DNA from: Desulfobacteraceae bacterium | GTDB lineage: Bacteria; Desulfobacterota; Desulfobacteria; Desulfobacterales; JAABSP01 | Direction of reading: 5' to 3' | Length of the DNA stretch: 36,003 nt | Assembly: GCA_011390345.1 (NCBI GenBank) | Contig: JAABSP010000005.1 | Span: 1 to 36,003 of the forward strand | Shown here: positions 1-7,594 of the stretch, piece after piece | Layout: each line of letters starts with the position of its first letter | How positions within the stretch are numbered: the first letter of the stretch is position 1 | Made by a program: the position numbers and the translations under genes | Notes under the pieces: model-generated | Told to the model about the DNA's origin: nothing | The model's database searches: none | Seen by the model: the letters and a program-made list of their open reading frames with translations, nothing else

Positions 1-2349
1 CACCGATACTTCTTCTCCCTGGTATTTCTCGGGGCGATCTACCTGATCTTCCTGGCCGTGTTCGTGCGTCTGGACAACCTTTTCCCCCTCTCCCTGCCCC
101 AAACAGAAGCCGGGTTTGCCGTCACGGTGACAGCTTGGGACGGAAGTCCCCTGCGGAGTTTTCCCGATGAAAACGGGGTCTGGCGGTATCCGGTGGCCGC
201 GGAAGCGGTCTCCCCGCGCTATCTGGAGGCGCTGATCCATTACGAGGACCGATATTTCCGGTATCATCCCGGGGTCAATCCCTGGTCTCTTTTCCGGGCG
301 CTGCTCCATTACGCGGCTGACGGAGCCCCCCGCACCGGCGGCTCCACCCTCACCATGCAGACCGCGCGCCTCTTTCATCCCCACGACAAGACCATTCCGG
401 GTAAAATTTACCAGATCTTCCGAGCCCTGCAGCTCGAATACCACCTCACCAAGGAGGAGATCCTGACGCTCTACCTCAATTATGCCCCCTTTGGCGGAAC
501 CGTGGAGGGGGTGCAGGCCGCGAGCTTCTCCTATCTGGGGAAACCGGCAGCCGAATTGAGCCATGCCGAGGCCGCGCTGCTGGCGGTGCTGCCCCAGGCC
601 CCGACCCGGCTTCGACCCGATCTGCATCCGAACCGGGCAGAAAAGGCAAGGGACAAGGTGATCGACCGAATGGTCAAGTTCCGCGTGTGGGACCCGGAGA
701 CCGGGGCCGATGCAAAGATGGAGCGGGTCTATCGCCGGTTCGATTCCCGGCCCATGAAGGCCCCGCTGCTGGCCCGGAGGCTGAAGGATCTGGGAAGACC
801 CGATGCCCCCCTCCGCACCACCATCGACCCTTTTCTGCAGGAGACGGTCTCGGAGATGGTCCGGGGATATATCGCCGGCACCCCGGCCCATACCTCGGCC
901 GCGGCCATCCTGGTGGAAAATCAAAATCTTGCGGTGCGGGCCTATGTGGGATCGGCCGATTTCACCGATAACGACCGGTACGGCCATGTGGACATGATCC
1001 GCGCGGTCCGCTCCCCCGGCTCCGCGCTGAAGCCCTTTCTCTACGGATTTGCCTTGGAAGAGGGGCTGATCCACTCCGAAAGCCTGCTGGTGGATGCGCC
1101 TCTCTCCTTTGACGGATACCGGCCCGGCAACTTTACCGAGAGTTTTTCGGGCCCGGTGAGCGCAAGCGAAGCCCTGCGTAGATCCCTCAACATTCCCGCG
1201 GTCGATCTCTGCGACCGGATCGGGCCCCGTTTTTTCGACGCTCGGCTCCGGCAGGGGGGGCTTCATCTACAGTATCCCGCGCATGGAAAGCCGAATCTCT
1301 CCATGATTTTAGGCGGCGCGGGGGTTTCCCTTGAGGATCTCACTGCCGCATACACGGCCTTTGGACGGGACGGCCTTTCCGGAAAGCTCCGGTTTATAGA
1401 AGATGCCCCGCTGGAAGAGCGGCGGATGCTCTCCCCGGGAGGGGCTTATATCATCCGAACAATCCTTGCGGATCACCGCAGGCCCGATCTCCCCTCGGGG
1501 CGCCTCCGTCTGGAATCGGCACGGGAGGTGGCCTGGAAGACCGGGACCAGTTACGGGTTCCGGGATGCCTGGACTTTCGGTGTGACGGACCGGTACACCA
1601 TCGGGGTCTGGGTGGGCAGGCCAGACGGAACCCCGTCTCCGGGGCAGTACGGTCGGGCCACCGCAGCGCCGCTTCTCTTTTCCATTGCAGACAGCCTTCC
1701 CCGAAGCTACGAACCCAAAACCGAGATCCCGAAAAGTGTGGAAAGGACTCAGATCTGCTGGCCCCTGGGAATTCCGGCCCAGAGCCAAAGTGATCCCCAC
1801 TGCCATGAATCGCGCGGGGCCTGGATACTTAACCGCGTCATCCCCCCGACCCTCCCGGACCGGGCCGATCAGCACTGGCAGGCCAATCCCCTCACCGTGA
1901 TGATCCGTCCCGAGACCGGGCTCCGGGTGGAGGCCGACTGCCCGGTTTCGGCTGCGGTTCCCGTAACCATCGCGCGATGGCCCAAGGGCGCAGGCCCCTG
2001 GCTCAGCCCCCATATTCGCCGGCGCTCCCGCATCCCGAAGTTGGACCCGATCTGCAACCGCCCCGCGCCGGCAGCACCCGATTCGGTTGCGATCATGGGC
2101 TTTGCCGAGGAGACGGTACTGAGGCCCCCGGGCGCGTTTGCAGGGCTGCCGACCGTCACCCTACAGGCCCAAGGGGGCCAAGGGGGACTCTTCTGGATGC
2201 TCAACGGAGAATTGATCGCAAGAACCGCTATCGACGAGCCCCGGATCTACCGGTTCCAGGCCCCGGGCCGATACGGGCTGACCGTGATGGATCTGGCCGG
2301 AAATTACGATTCCGTGGAGATCCTGGTTCTGGGCGGCAGAGGCGGTTGA
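1..2349 (+). CDS. pbpC: Penicillin-binding protein 1C (bifunctional glycosyltransferase/transpeptidase), 5' end outside window
   Basis: Class A penicillin-binding protein that polymerises and cross-links peptidoglycan on the outer face of the inner membrane. The frame is open from base 1: the first 20 codons encode a hydrophobic anchor, so the true start lies upstream and the GTG at 58 is not it. Counting from base 1 (782 residues visible): GT51 motifs EDRYF at 82-86, GGSTLTMQ at 113-120, then the Lys/Glu-rich YHLTKEEILTLYLN segment. The transpeptidase domain has SxxK (S341, K344), SLN at 395-397 and KTGTS at 513-517. The last ~90 residues form the beta-rich C-terminal domain typical of PBP1C rather than PBP1A/1B. 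In many bacteria pbpC follows an alpha-2-macroglobulin gene; that position is outside the window. All catalytic motifs are intact, so it should be active. Confidence 0.95.
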   Translation, partial: HRYFFSLVFLGAIYLIFLAVFVRLDNLFPLSLPQTEAGFAVTVTAWDGSPLRSFPDENGVWRYPVAAEAVSPRYLEALIHYEDRYFRYHPGVNPWSLFRALLHYAADGAPRTGGSTLTMQTARLFHPHDKTIPGKIYQIFRALQLEYHLTKEEILTLYLNYAPFGGTVEGVQAASFSYLGKPAAELSHAEAALLAVLPQAPTRLRPDLHPNRAEKARDKVIDRMVKFRVWDPETGADAKMERVYRRFDSRPMKAPLLARRLKDLGRPDAPLRTTIDPFLQETVSEMVRGYIAGTPAHTSAAAILVENQNLAVRAYVGSADFTDNDRYGHVDMIRAVRSPGSALKPFLYGFALEEGLIHSESLLVDAPLSFDGYRPGNFTESFSGPVSASEALRRSLNIPAVDLCDRIGPRFFDARLRQGGLHLQYPAHGKPNLSMILGGAGVSLEDLTAAYTAFGRDGLSGKLRFIEDAPLEERRMLSPGGAYIIRTILADHRRPDLPSGRLRLESAREVAWKTGTSYGFRDAWTFGVTDRYTIGVWVGRPDGTPSPGQYGRATAAPLLFSIADSLPRSYEPKTEIPKSVERTQICWPLGIPAQSQSDPHCHESRGAWILNRVIPPTLPDRADQHWQANPLTVMIRPETGLRVEADCPVSAAVPVTIARWPKGAGPWLSPHIRRRSRIPKLDPICNRPAPAAPDSVAIMGFAEETVLRPPGAFAGLPTVTLQAQGGQGGLFWMLNGELIARTAIDEPRIYRFQAPGRYGLTVMDLAGNYDSVEILVLGGRGG

Positions 2350-2362
2350 ATCACGATTCCGG

Positions 2363-2390
2363 TTGAATTTTAAGGGCTATCTGTTATAGT
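2363..2390 (+). promoter_or_regulatory. Putative sigma70-type promoter for the aldo/keto reductase operon
   Basis: TTGAAT (2363-2368), 16-base spacer, TATAGT (2385-2390), ending 32 bases before the ATG at 2423. It sits in the only real gap between pbpC and the following tightly coupled genes. Assigned by eye from consensus similarity only. Confidence 0.4.
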
Positions 2391-2422
2391 AAAAGCGCTT
2401 ATAACAAATGGAAGGAGAAAAT

Positions 2423-3664
2423 ATGTCCTCGAAAAGCAAGACCTCCAAACATCAAAACGATTCACAGGCAGCACTTTCCCGACGCGGCTTTCTGAAAACC
2501 GCCGGGGCCCTCGGCGTCGGATCGATGCTCTCCCCCCTTGCCGGCGCATCCATGACCGAGGCGCAGGAGACGACGAAGACCGTTCCGACCCGGCCATTCG
2601 GCAAAACAGGTGTCAATGTCTCCACCCTTTCTTTGGGCGGGATGTTCGACATTCCCAACAACCAGCTTCTCCTGCGCCAGGCGCTTCAAAAGGGCGTCAC
2701 CTACTGGGATACGGCCAATTCCTATGGCGGCGGCAGAAGCGAAAAGGGGATCGGCAAGTATCTGGAGCGGTATCCCGATGATCGGAAGAAGATCTTTCTG
2801 GTGACCAAATCCGGGGCATGGTCCATGAAGGGGATGGAGGATGACCTTGCCACCTCTCTGGATCGGATGAAGACCGATTATATCGACCTCTATTTTGTTC
2901 ACGGGGTCCGAAGCACCCGGGGGATCGATTCGGACATGCGGAAATGGGCCGAAAAGGCCAAATCTTCCGGCAAGATCCGCTTTTTCGGCTTCAGCACCCA
3001 CAGCAACATGGAGGAGTGCCTTCTGGGTGCAGCGAAACTGGGATGGATCGACGGCATCATGATGACCTACAACTTCCGGCTGATGCACGAGGATCGGATG
3101 AAGGCCGCGGTGGATGCCTGCCACCAGGCCGGTATCGGTCTGACCGCGATGAAGACCCAGGGGGGCGGTCCCATCGGCATGGAAACGGACAATGAGACCG
3201 CATTGGGCGCGAAGCTTCTCAAGGAAGGATATTCCGAATATCAGGCCAAACTGAAGGCGATCTGGGAGAACCAAAAGATCGCCTCTATCTGCTCCCAGAT
3301 GCCCAACATGTCGATTCTGATGGCCAATATCGCGGCGGCCCTGGACAGGACCTCTCTTTCCGATGCGGGCCGGCGCCATCTGATGGAATATGCGGCAAAT
3401 ACTGCATCGGGCTACTGTGCGGGATGTGCCGGGAACTGCGAATCGACGATGCTGGAAAATGTTCCCATCGCGGATGTGATGCGCTGCCTCATGTACAGCA
3501 GATCCTACCGCGACGGCGAACTGGCCCGAATGGTCTTCCGTGAGATTCCAAAGGATGTCAGAACCGAAATGGCATCGGTCGATTATGCGCCGGCAGAGAG
3601 GGTATGCCCCCGGAAGCTGCCCATTGCTCGGCTCATGGGGGAGGCCGTCCAGATCCTGTCATGA
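2423..3664 (+). CDS. Tat-exported aldo/keto reductase with C-terminal cysteine cluster
   Basis: Aldo/keto reductase family, an NAD(P)H-dependent carbonyl reductase fold. The N-terminus has a twin-arginine signal, SRRGFLK at residues 19-25, followed by a hydrophobic stretch and an AxA-like site near 40-45, so the protein is probably exported folded to the periplasm. The catalytic tetrad is visible: D96, Y101, K129, H160. Near the C-terminus C332-x2-C335-x3-C339 could bind an Fe-S cluster or other metal; many AKRs of anaerobes carry such tails, although usually with four cysteines. The ATG at 2423 is chosen over the in-frame ATG at 2408 because AAGGAG (2412-2417) lies 5 bases before it. It is the first gene of an operon continuing into the Nudix gene through an ATGA overlap. 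The substrate is unknown. Confidence 0.85.
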   Translation: MSSKSKTSKHQNDSQAALSRRGFLKTAGALGVGSMLSPLAGASMTEAQETTKTVPTRPFGKTGVNVSTLSLGGMFDIPNNQLLLRQALQKGVTYWDTANSYGGGRSEKGIGKYLERYPDDRKKIFLVTKSGAWSMKGMEDDLATSLDRMKTDYIDLYFVHGVRSTRGIDSDMRKWAEKAKSSGKIRFFGFSTHSNMEECLLGAAKLGWIDGIMMTYNFRLMHEDRMKAAVDACHQAGIGLTAMKTQGGGPIGMETDNETALGAKLLKEGYSEYQAKLKAIWENQKIASICSQMPNMSILMANIAAALDRTSLSDAGRRHLMEYAANTASGYCAGCAGNCESTMLENVPIADVMRCLMYSRSYRDGELARMVFREIPKDVRTEMASVDYAPAERVCPRKLPIARLMGEAVQILS

Positions 3665-4131
3665 AGGAGGCCGGCAAAGGGGTCCCGACAACCTATCCGG
3701 ACGCGCCCCGGATCGCGGTAGGGGCCGTGGTCATTCACCGTGATCGGGTGCTGCTGGTCCGGCGGGGAAATCCCCCGGCCAAAGATATCTGGGCAATCCC
3801 CGGCGGCGGGGTTCATCTCGGCGAGACCCTGCAGGATGCGGCAGAGCGGGAGATCCTGGAAGAGACAGGGATCACCATTCGCGCGGGAGAGCCGATCTAC
3901 GCGTTTGATCTCGTGGAGCGGGATGATCAGGGCTGGGTTCGGTTCCACTATGTGATCGTGGATCTGACAGCGGAGTATCTCTTTGGAGAACCGGTCCCCG
4001 GCGATGACGCGGCCGAGGTCCGGTGGGTATCGGCCCAAGAGCTTGCAGAGCTTCATGTCAACGCCAATACCCGCAAACTATTGAAAGAGCGTTACGATTT
4101 CGGCGAATGGGAGGAGAAGAAGAGGGGGTGA
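3661..4131 (+). CDS. Nudix (NUDIX) hydrolase
   Basis: A small (156-residue) Nudix hydrolase that cleaves nucleoside diphosphates linked to another moiety, using divalent metal. The full Nudix box GX5EX7REUXEEXGU is present from G49 to I71 (E55, R63-E64, E67-E68, G70). The start at 3661 overlaps the preceding stop (ATGA), giving translational coupling; an upstream in-frame ATG at 3604 would overlap the reductase gene by 61 bases and is less likely. The N-terminal part resembles ADP-ribose or mutator-type housekeeping hydrolases, but the substrate cannot be told from sequence alone. Confidence 0.9.
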   Translation: MKEAGKGVPTTYPDAPRIAVGAVVIHRDRVLLVRRGNPPAKDIWAIPGGGVHLGETLQDAAEREILEETGITIRAGEPIYAFDLVERDDQGWVRFHYVIVDLTAEYLFGEPVPGDDAAEVRWVSAQELAELHVNANTRKLLKERYDFGEWEEKKRG

Positions 4132-4688
4132 TCGAGGATCGGGAAAAATGGAATCAGCGGTATCTTGCAGAGGAATACCCGCAGCATCCCTCCAGGATTG
4201 TTCAGGAGTATGCTCTTCTTGCCCCCGGTGGAAAGGCCCTGGATCTGGCCTGCGGCAATGGCCGAAACTCGGTCTTTCTTGCACACCATGGCTTTCGGGT
4301 CGATGCGGTCGATATCTCCGATGTGGGGCTCTCCCGGTTTTCAGATCAGAGTCCTGAAATCTTTCCAATCTGCATGGACCTCGATCGGTTCGACATCCCG
4401 GAAAAGAAATACGCGATCATCCTCAATATCCGGTATCTGAGCCGCCGCCTCTTCCCCTATATCCGTGACGGCCTTATGCCGGGGGGCATTCTGATCTTTG
4501 AAACCTACATGGAGGGGGAGCCGGATGAAGACGACCCCACCCCCTCCTGCCGGGATTATCTGCTGCGGGAGAATGAACTGCTCCATGCCTTTCTCCGGCT
4601 CAGGATCATATACTATCGGGAATACAAAGGGGAAAGCCGGAAGGGCCGCTCCCACATCGCATCTCTCGTGGCGCAGAGAATCCCATGA
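4128..4688 (+). CDS. Class I SAM-dependent methyltransferase (TehB-like)
   Basis: A 187-residue Rossmann-fold methyltransferase. SAM-binding motif I is LDLACGNGRN at about residues 38-47, followed by the acidic end of strand 2, VDAVDIS. I place the start at GTG 4128: it forms a GTGA overlap with the Nudix stop, lies after a purine-rich GGAGGAGAAG run and gives the family-typical opening EKWNQRY. Upstream in-frame starts would lie deep inside the Nudix gene. Small proteins of this TehB/UbiE-like group often detoxify or modify small molecules; the substrate is unknown. It overlaps the next gene by 4 bases (ATGA). Confidence 0.85.
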   Translation: MIEDREKWNQRYLAEEYPQHPSRIVQEYALLAPGGKALDLACGNGRNSVFLAHHGFRVDAVDISDVGLSRFSDQSPEIFPICMDLDRFDIPEKKYAIILNIRYLSRRLFPYIRDGLMPGGILIFETYMEGEPDEDDPTPSCRDYLLRENELLHAFLRLRIIYYREYKGESRKGRSHIASLVAQRIP

Positions 4689-5635
4689 GCCGGCCCGAAT
4701 ATCAAAAAGCCCCTTTCAACCCCTTTATCGCGCTGGCCGTCGGGATCTGTGCGGTCTCCACCGGAGCCATCTTTGCCCGGCTTGCAGATGCACCGGCCAT
4801 CGTGATCGCGGCCTACCGTGTGGGGCTGGCGGCCCTTCTGATCCTGCCCCTTTCCCTCTGGCTTGTCCGATCCGAGCTTCGGGCCCTGCTGCCCCGGGAC
4901 CTGAAACTGGCGATTCTCTCCGGCTTCTTTCTGGCCATGCACTTTGCCACATGGATCTCTTCGCTCAACTACACCTCCATCACCAACAGCGTGGTGCTGG
5001 TCAACACCAACCCCCTCTGGGTCGCGCTCTTCACCCCGCTCATCACCCGGGAGCGGTTGGGAAAAAGGGCAATGTTGAGCATCTTCATCAGCGTCTTCGG
5101 GGGCATCATCATCGGCGCAGGGGATTTTGCACTGGGCGGCCGCGCCCTCTTCGGCGATTTCCTGGCCCTGATGGGCAGCATCTGTGCCGCGATCTATCTG
5201 CTGCTGGGGAGAAACCTGCGCCGAAAGCTGTCGCTGCTGGCCTATATCCAGGTCTGCTACGGCGCGGCCGCCGTCATTCTGTGGCTCATGGTGCTGGGGG
5301 CCGGCTTTCCCGTTACGGGATTTACAGGGGGGACATGGGCCGCATTCTGGGGAATGGCGCTCATTCCGCAGTTGATCGGTCATACCAGCTATAACTGGTC
5401 TCTCAGATGGTTCAGCACCAGCCTTGTGGCCATCAGCCTGCTGGGGGAGCCCATCGGCGCCACGATCCTCGGGTATCTAGTCTTCGGTGAGGGGCTGACA
5501 GCGACAAAAGTGATCGGCGGCGCGTTGATACTGACCGCCATCTATATCGCATCTGTTGGCGAAGAAAAAAGAACCGGATCAAAAGGGGAGAAAAGAGATG
5601 GAAGGGAACGAGCAGAAGCGGATTCTACTGGTTGA
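4685..5635 (+). CDS. EamA-family (drug/metabolite transporter superfamily) permease
   Basis: A 316-residue inner-membrane protein with about ten hydrophobic segments arranged as two EamA repeats, the layout of DMT-superfamily exporters such as RhaT/YdcZ relatives. Typical features are the Ala/Gly-rich first helix with the GAIFARLAD segment, and in repeat 2 the GHTSYNWSLRWFST and LLGEPIGATILGYLVFGE segments. The C-terminus is a short charged cytoplasmic tail. It starts on an ATGA overlap with the methyltransferase and its last 38 bases overlap the start of the response-regulator gene. The substrate is not predictable from sequence. Confidence 0.9.
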   Translation: MSRPEYQKAPFNPFIALAVGICAVSTGAIFARLADAPAIVIAAYRVGLAALLILPLSLWLVRSELRALLPRDLKLAILSGFFLAMHFATWISSLNYTSITNSVVLVNTNPLWVALFTPLITRERLGKRAMLSIFISVFGGIIIGAGDFALGGRALFGDFLALMGSICAAIYLLLGRNLRRKLSLLAYIQVCYGAAAVILWLMVLGAGFPVTGFTGGTWAAFWGMALIPQLIGHTSYNWSLRWFSTSLVAISLLGEPIGATILGYLVFGEGLTATKVIGGALILTAIYIASVGEEKRTGSKGEKRDGRERAEADSTG

Positions 5636-6206
5636 CGACGATCCGACAGTCCGGATCGGAATCACACTGAATCTGAAAAAAGAGGGGTATCACATCCGCA
5701 CGGCATCCAGTGCAGAGGAGGCGCTCGTCCTTTTGGAGAAAGAGATCTTCGATCTGATCGTCACGGATCTGATAATGGGAGGAAAAAACGGCATCAGCCT
5801 TCTCCGGTCTGTAAAGGAGATCCGGCCCGAGACCTCGGTGATCATTCTCACCGGCTACGGAAACCTCTCCACAGCCATCGATGCGGTCCGGTATGATGCA
5901 GATGATTATGTGATCAAGCCCTGCGATCCTTTCGAGCTTCAGGTGCGGATCGCGCAGAGTCTTCAGAAGCGGGCTCTGAAGCAGAAGATTGCGATCTATG
6001 AAGATCTCATTCCGGTCTGCTGCGTCTGCAAGAAAATCCGCGACGACAGCGGGGCCAATGAGGAGATATCCCCGTGGCTCTCGGTGGAGCAGTATATGTG
6101 GAAAAGGGCCAATGTCCCCTCCACCTCCACATATTGTCCTGAATGCGAAGCCAAAGCCTACAGCCAGATGAAAAAATACAAAAGGCCGCAATCCTCGGAA
6201 ATCTGA
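5598..6206 (+). CDS. Single-receiver response regulator with C-terminal CxxC...CxxC tail
   Basis: A receiver (REC) domain at residues 7-122: acidic pocket DDD at 13-15, phospho-acceptor D57, T85 and K107. There is no DNA-binding or enzymatic output domain. Instead residues 140-185 carry C141-x2-C144 and C180-x2-C183 around the stretch CKKIRDD...EEISPWLSVEQYM, a probable small zinc-ribbon-like module that I recall as common in deltaproteobacterial receivers and kinases. Start ATG 5598 follows GGGGAG with 7 bases between; an in-frame start at 5556 would overlap the transporter much further. The stop overlaps the ATG of the amino-acid permease by one base (TGATG). The partner kinase is not adjacent. 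Confidence 0.85.
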   Translation: MEGNEQKRILLVDDDPTVRIGITLNLKKEGYHIRTASSAEEALVLLEKEIFDLIVTDLIMGGKNGISLLRSVKEIRPETSVIILTGYGNLSTAIDAVRYDADDYVIKPCDPFELQVRIAQSLQKRALKQKIAIYEDLIPVCCVCKKIRDDSGANEEISPWLSVEQYMWKRANVPSTSTYCPECEAKAYSQMKKYKRPQSSEI

Positions 6207-7024
6207 TGCCCGACCCCCTGGTGCCGAAAAAGGAAAGACAGAGGCGAGCCATTCGCTTCTGGTTGGATATCTTCAAGTTTTTATGCGTTATTCTTCTGCT
6301 GATCTGGTTCGTGGCAAGGGGAACCCAGGAGCTGGGGTACAACTGGCAATGGTATCGGATGACCCGGTATCTTTACACCATCGAGGATGGCCGCATCCTT
6401 CTGGGCCCCTTGTTCGACGGCCTCCTGGTCACGCTCCGGATCACAGGGATCAGCCTATTTCTGGCAACCCTCTTCGGACTGACCGGTACATTTCTCCGCC
6501 TCTCCCCCTCTTTTCTGGGCAGAGCAGTGGCACGGGTCTATCTCGAAGTGATCCGCAACACTCCGCTGCTGGTGCAGCTCTTCTTCATCTATTTCGTCCT
6601 TGCCCCCATCTTCGAGATGGAGCGATTTACGGCTGCTGTGCTTAGCCTGAGCCTCTTTGAAGGGGCTTATGCATCTGAGATCTTCCGCGCGGGAATCCTC
6701 TCCATCCATGCGGGTCAGAAAGAGGCGGCCCAAAGCCTGGGAATGGGAACCTTCGCAGTCTATCGCCATGTGATCCTTCCCCAGGCCATCCGCCGGATTC
6801 TTCCCCCTCTGACCAGCCAGGCCGTCTCCCTGATCAAAGATTCCGCACTGGTCAGCACCATTGCGATCTACGATCTCACCATGCAGGGACAGGCCATCAT
6901 CGCACAGACCTACCTCACCTTCGAGATCTGGCTGACGGTCGCGGCCATCTATCTGGTCGTTACATCGAGCCTTTCGCTCACGATCTATGCCATGGAAAAA
7001 CGGCTGAAAACGGCACAGCGGTAG
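6206..7024 (+). CDS. Polar amino-acid-type ABC transporter permease (orphan)
   Basis: A 272-residue inner-membrane permease of the HisM/GlnP (PAAT) family. After one N-terminal hydrophobic segment the conserved start of the permease domain appears (LLVTLRITGISLFLATLFG), then EVIRNTPLLVQLFFIYF and the cytoplasmic EAA loop, EAAQSLGMGTFAVYRHVILPQA, which contacts the ATPase. Start ATG 6206 overlaps the previous stop (TGATG); an in-frame ATG at 6143 is inside the response regulator. No ATPase, second permease or substrate-binding protein gene is adjacent; the next gene is on the other strand. It is either served by subunits elsewhere or is a remnant of a larger operon. Confidence 0.9.
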   Translation: MPDPLVPKKERQRRAIRFWLDIFKFLCVILLLIWFVARGTQELGYNWQWYRMTRYLYTIEDGRILLGPLFDGLLVTLRITGISLFLATLFGLTGTFLRLSPSFLGRAVARVYLEVIRNTPLLVQLFFIYFVLAPIFEMERFTAAVLSLSLFEGAYASEIFRAGILSIHAGQKEAAQSLGMGTFAVYRHVILPQAIRRILPPLTSQAVSLIKDSALVSTIAIYDLTMQGQAIIAQTYLTFEIWLTVAAIYLVVTSSLSLTIYAMEKRLKTAQR

Positions 7025-7046
7025 AAGGATTCTTTACCAAACCCCT

Positions 7047-7078
7047 GAAAAATTCAAAACCGGAAAAATTCAATACCG
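7047..7078. repeat. Tandem 16-base duplication at the convergent gene end
   Basis: Two adjacent 16-base units, 7047-7062 and 7063-7078, match at 15 of 16 positions (GAAAAATTCAAAACCG and GAAAAATTCAATACCG). They lie between the ABC permease stop and the end of the membrane-protein gene, whose stop codon falls inside the second unit. It looks like a local slippage duplication; I see no good terminator hairpin. Confidence 0.6.
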
Positions 7079-7594
7079 GCGTTGCCTTCCAAAAAGCTTC
7101 TGGCTGCTGATCTTCAGCACGATAAAGCAGATAATGGCGATCCAGATCAGGGTCCAGAAGGAGCCGCCAAAGAAGAGCCATATTCTGGTCTTCTGAATGG
7201 CCAGGACTGCCGAAAAAGTAATCACGAGAATGATCATCAGCGAATAGAGCCGATCCACCCCGGGCAGCCGGGAGAGATCCACTTTCCGCGCGATGATGAC
7301 CAGGGTGATGATCATGGAGATGATCGGCAGAAAATAGACAAAGACATTGACCGTCAAAAGGTTTTCCCGGATAAAGAAGATCGAATATGCCGTAAGCACA
7401 CCCGCAAGAATGCCCGGGATGCAGACAAGATAGACAAAGGCCGAATAGAGGTATTTCCAGGGGCTGCGGAGTCCATTGAACTGATTGATGCCAAATCCCA
7501 TCAGCCAGACCAAGAGCGGCGGTAAGAGATACCCCGCGAGCAGATACAGGGGATGGATCTGCTTGAGTCTTAGAATCAGCTCTTGAATGGTCAT
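7070..7594 (-). CDS. Small multi-pass membrane protein of unknown function
   Basis: I do not recognise a family. The 174-residue product has about five hydrophobic segments (roughly residues 18-35, 48-70, 82-100, 117-133 and 140-160) and a basic C-terminus (SSQKLFGRQRRY), suggesting an integral inner-membrane protein with a cytoplasmic tail. Its start overlaps the stop of the nucleotidyltransferase/HD gene by 4 bases (ATGA), so it is the last gene of the - strand operon that begins far upstream. Position suggests a link with the molybdenum-hydroxylase maturation genes, but nothing in the sequence shows it. Confidence 0.75.
   Translation of the reverse strand: MTIQELILRLKQIHPLYLLAGYLLPPLLVWLMGFGINQFNGLRSPWKYLYSAFVYLVCIPGILAGVLTAYSIFFIRENLLTVNVFVYFLPIISMIITLVIIARKVDLSRLPGVDRLYSLMIILVITFSAVLAIQKTRIWLFFGGSFWTLIWIAIICFIVLKISSQKLFGRQRRY

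Noticed and set aside
7047-7078. Bidirectional terminator between convergent genes
   Set aside because: The repeat is direct (tandem), not inverted; no stable hairpin with T-tract.
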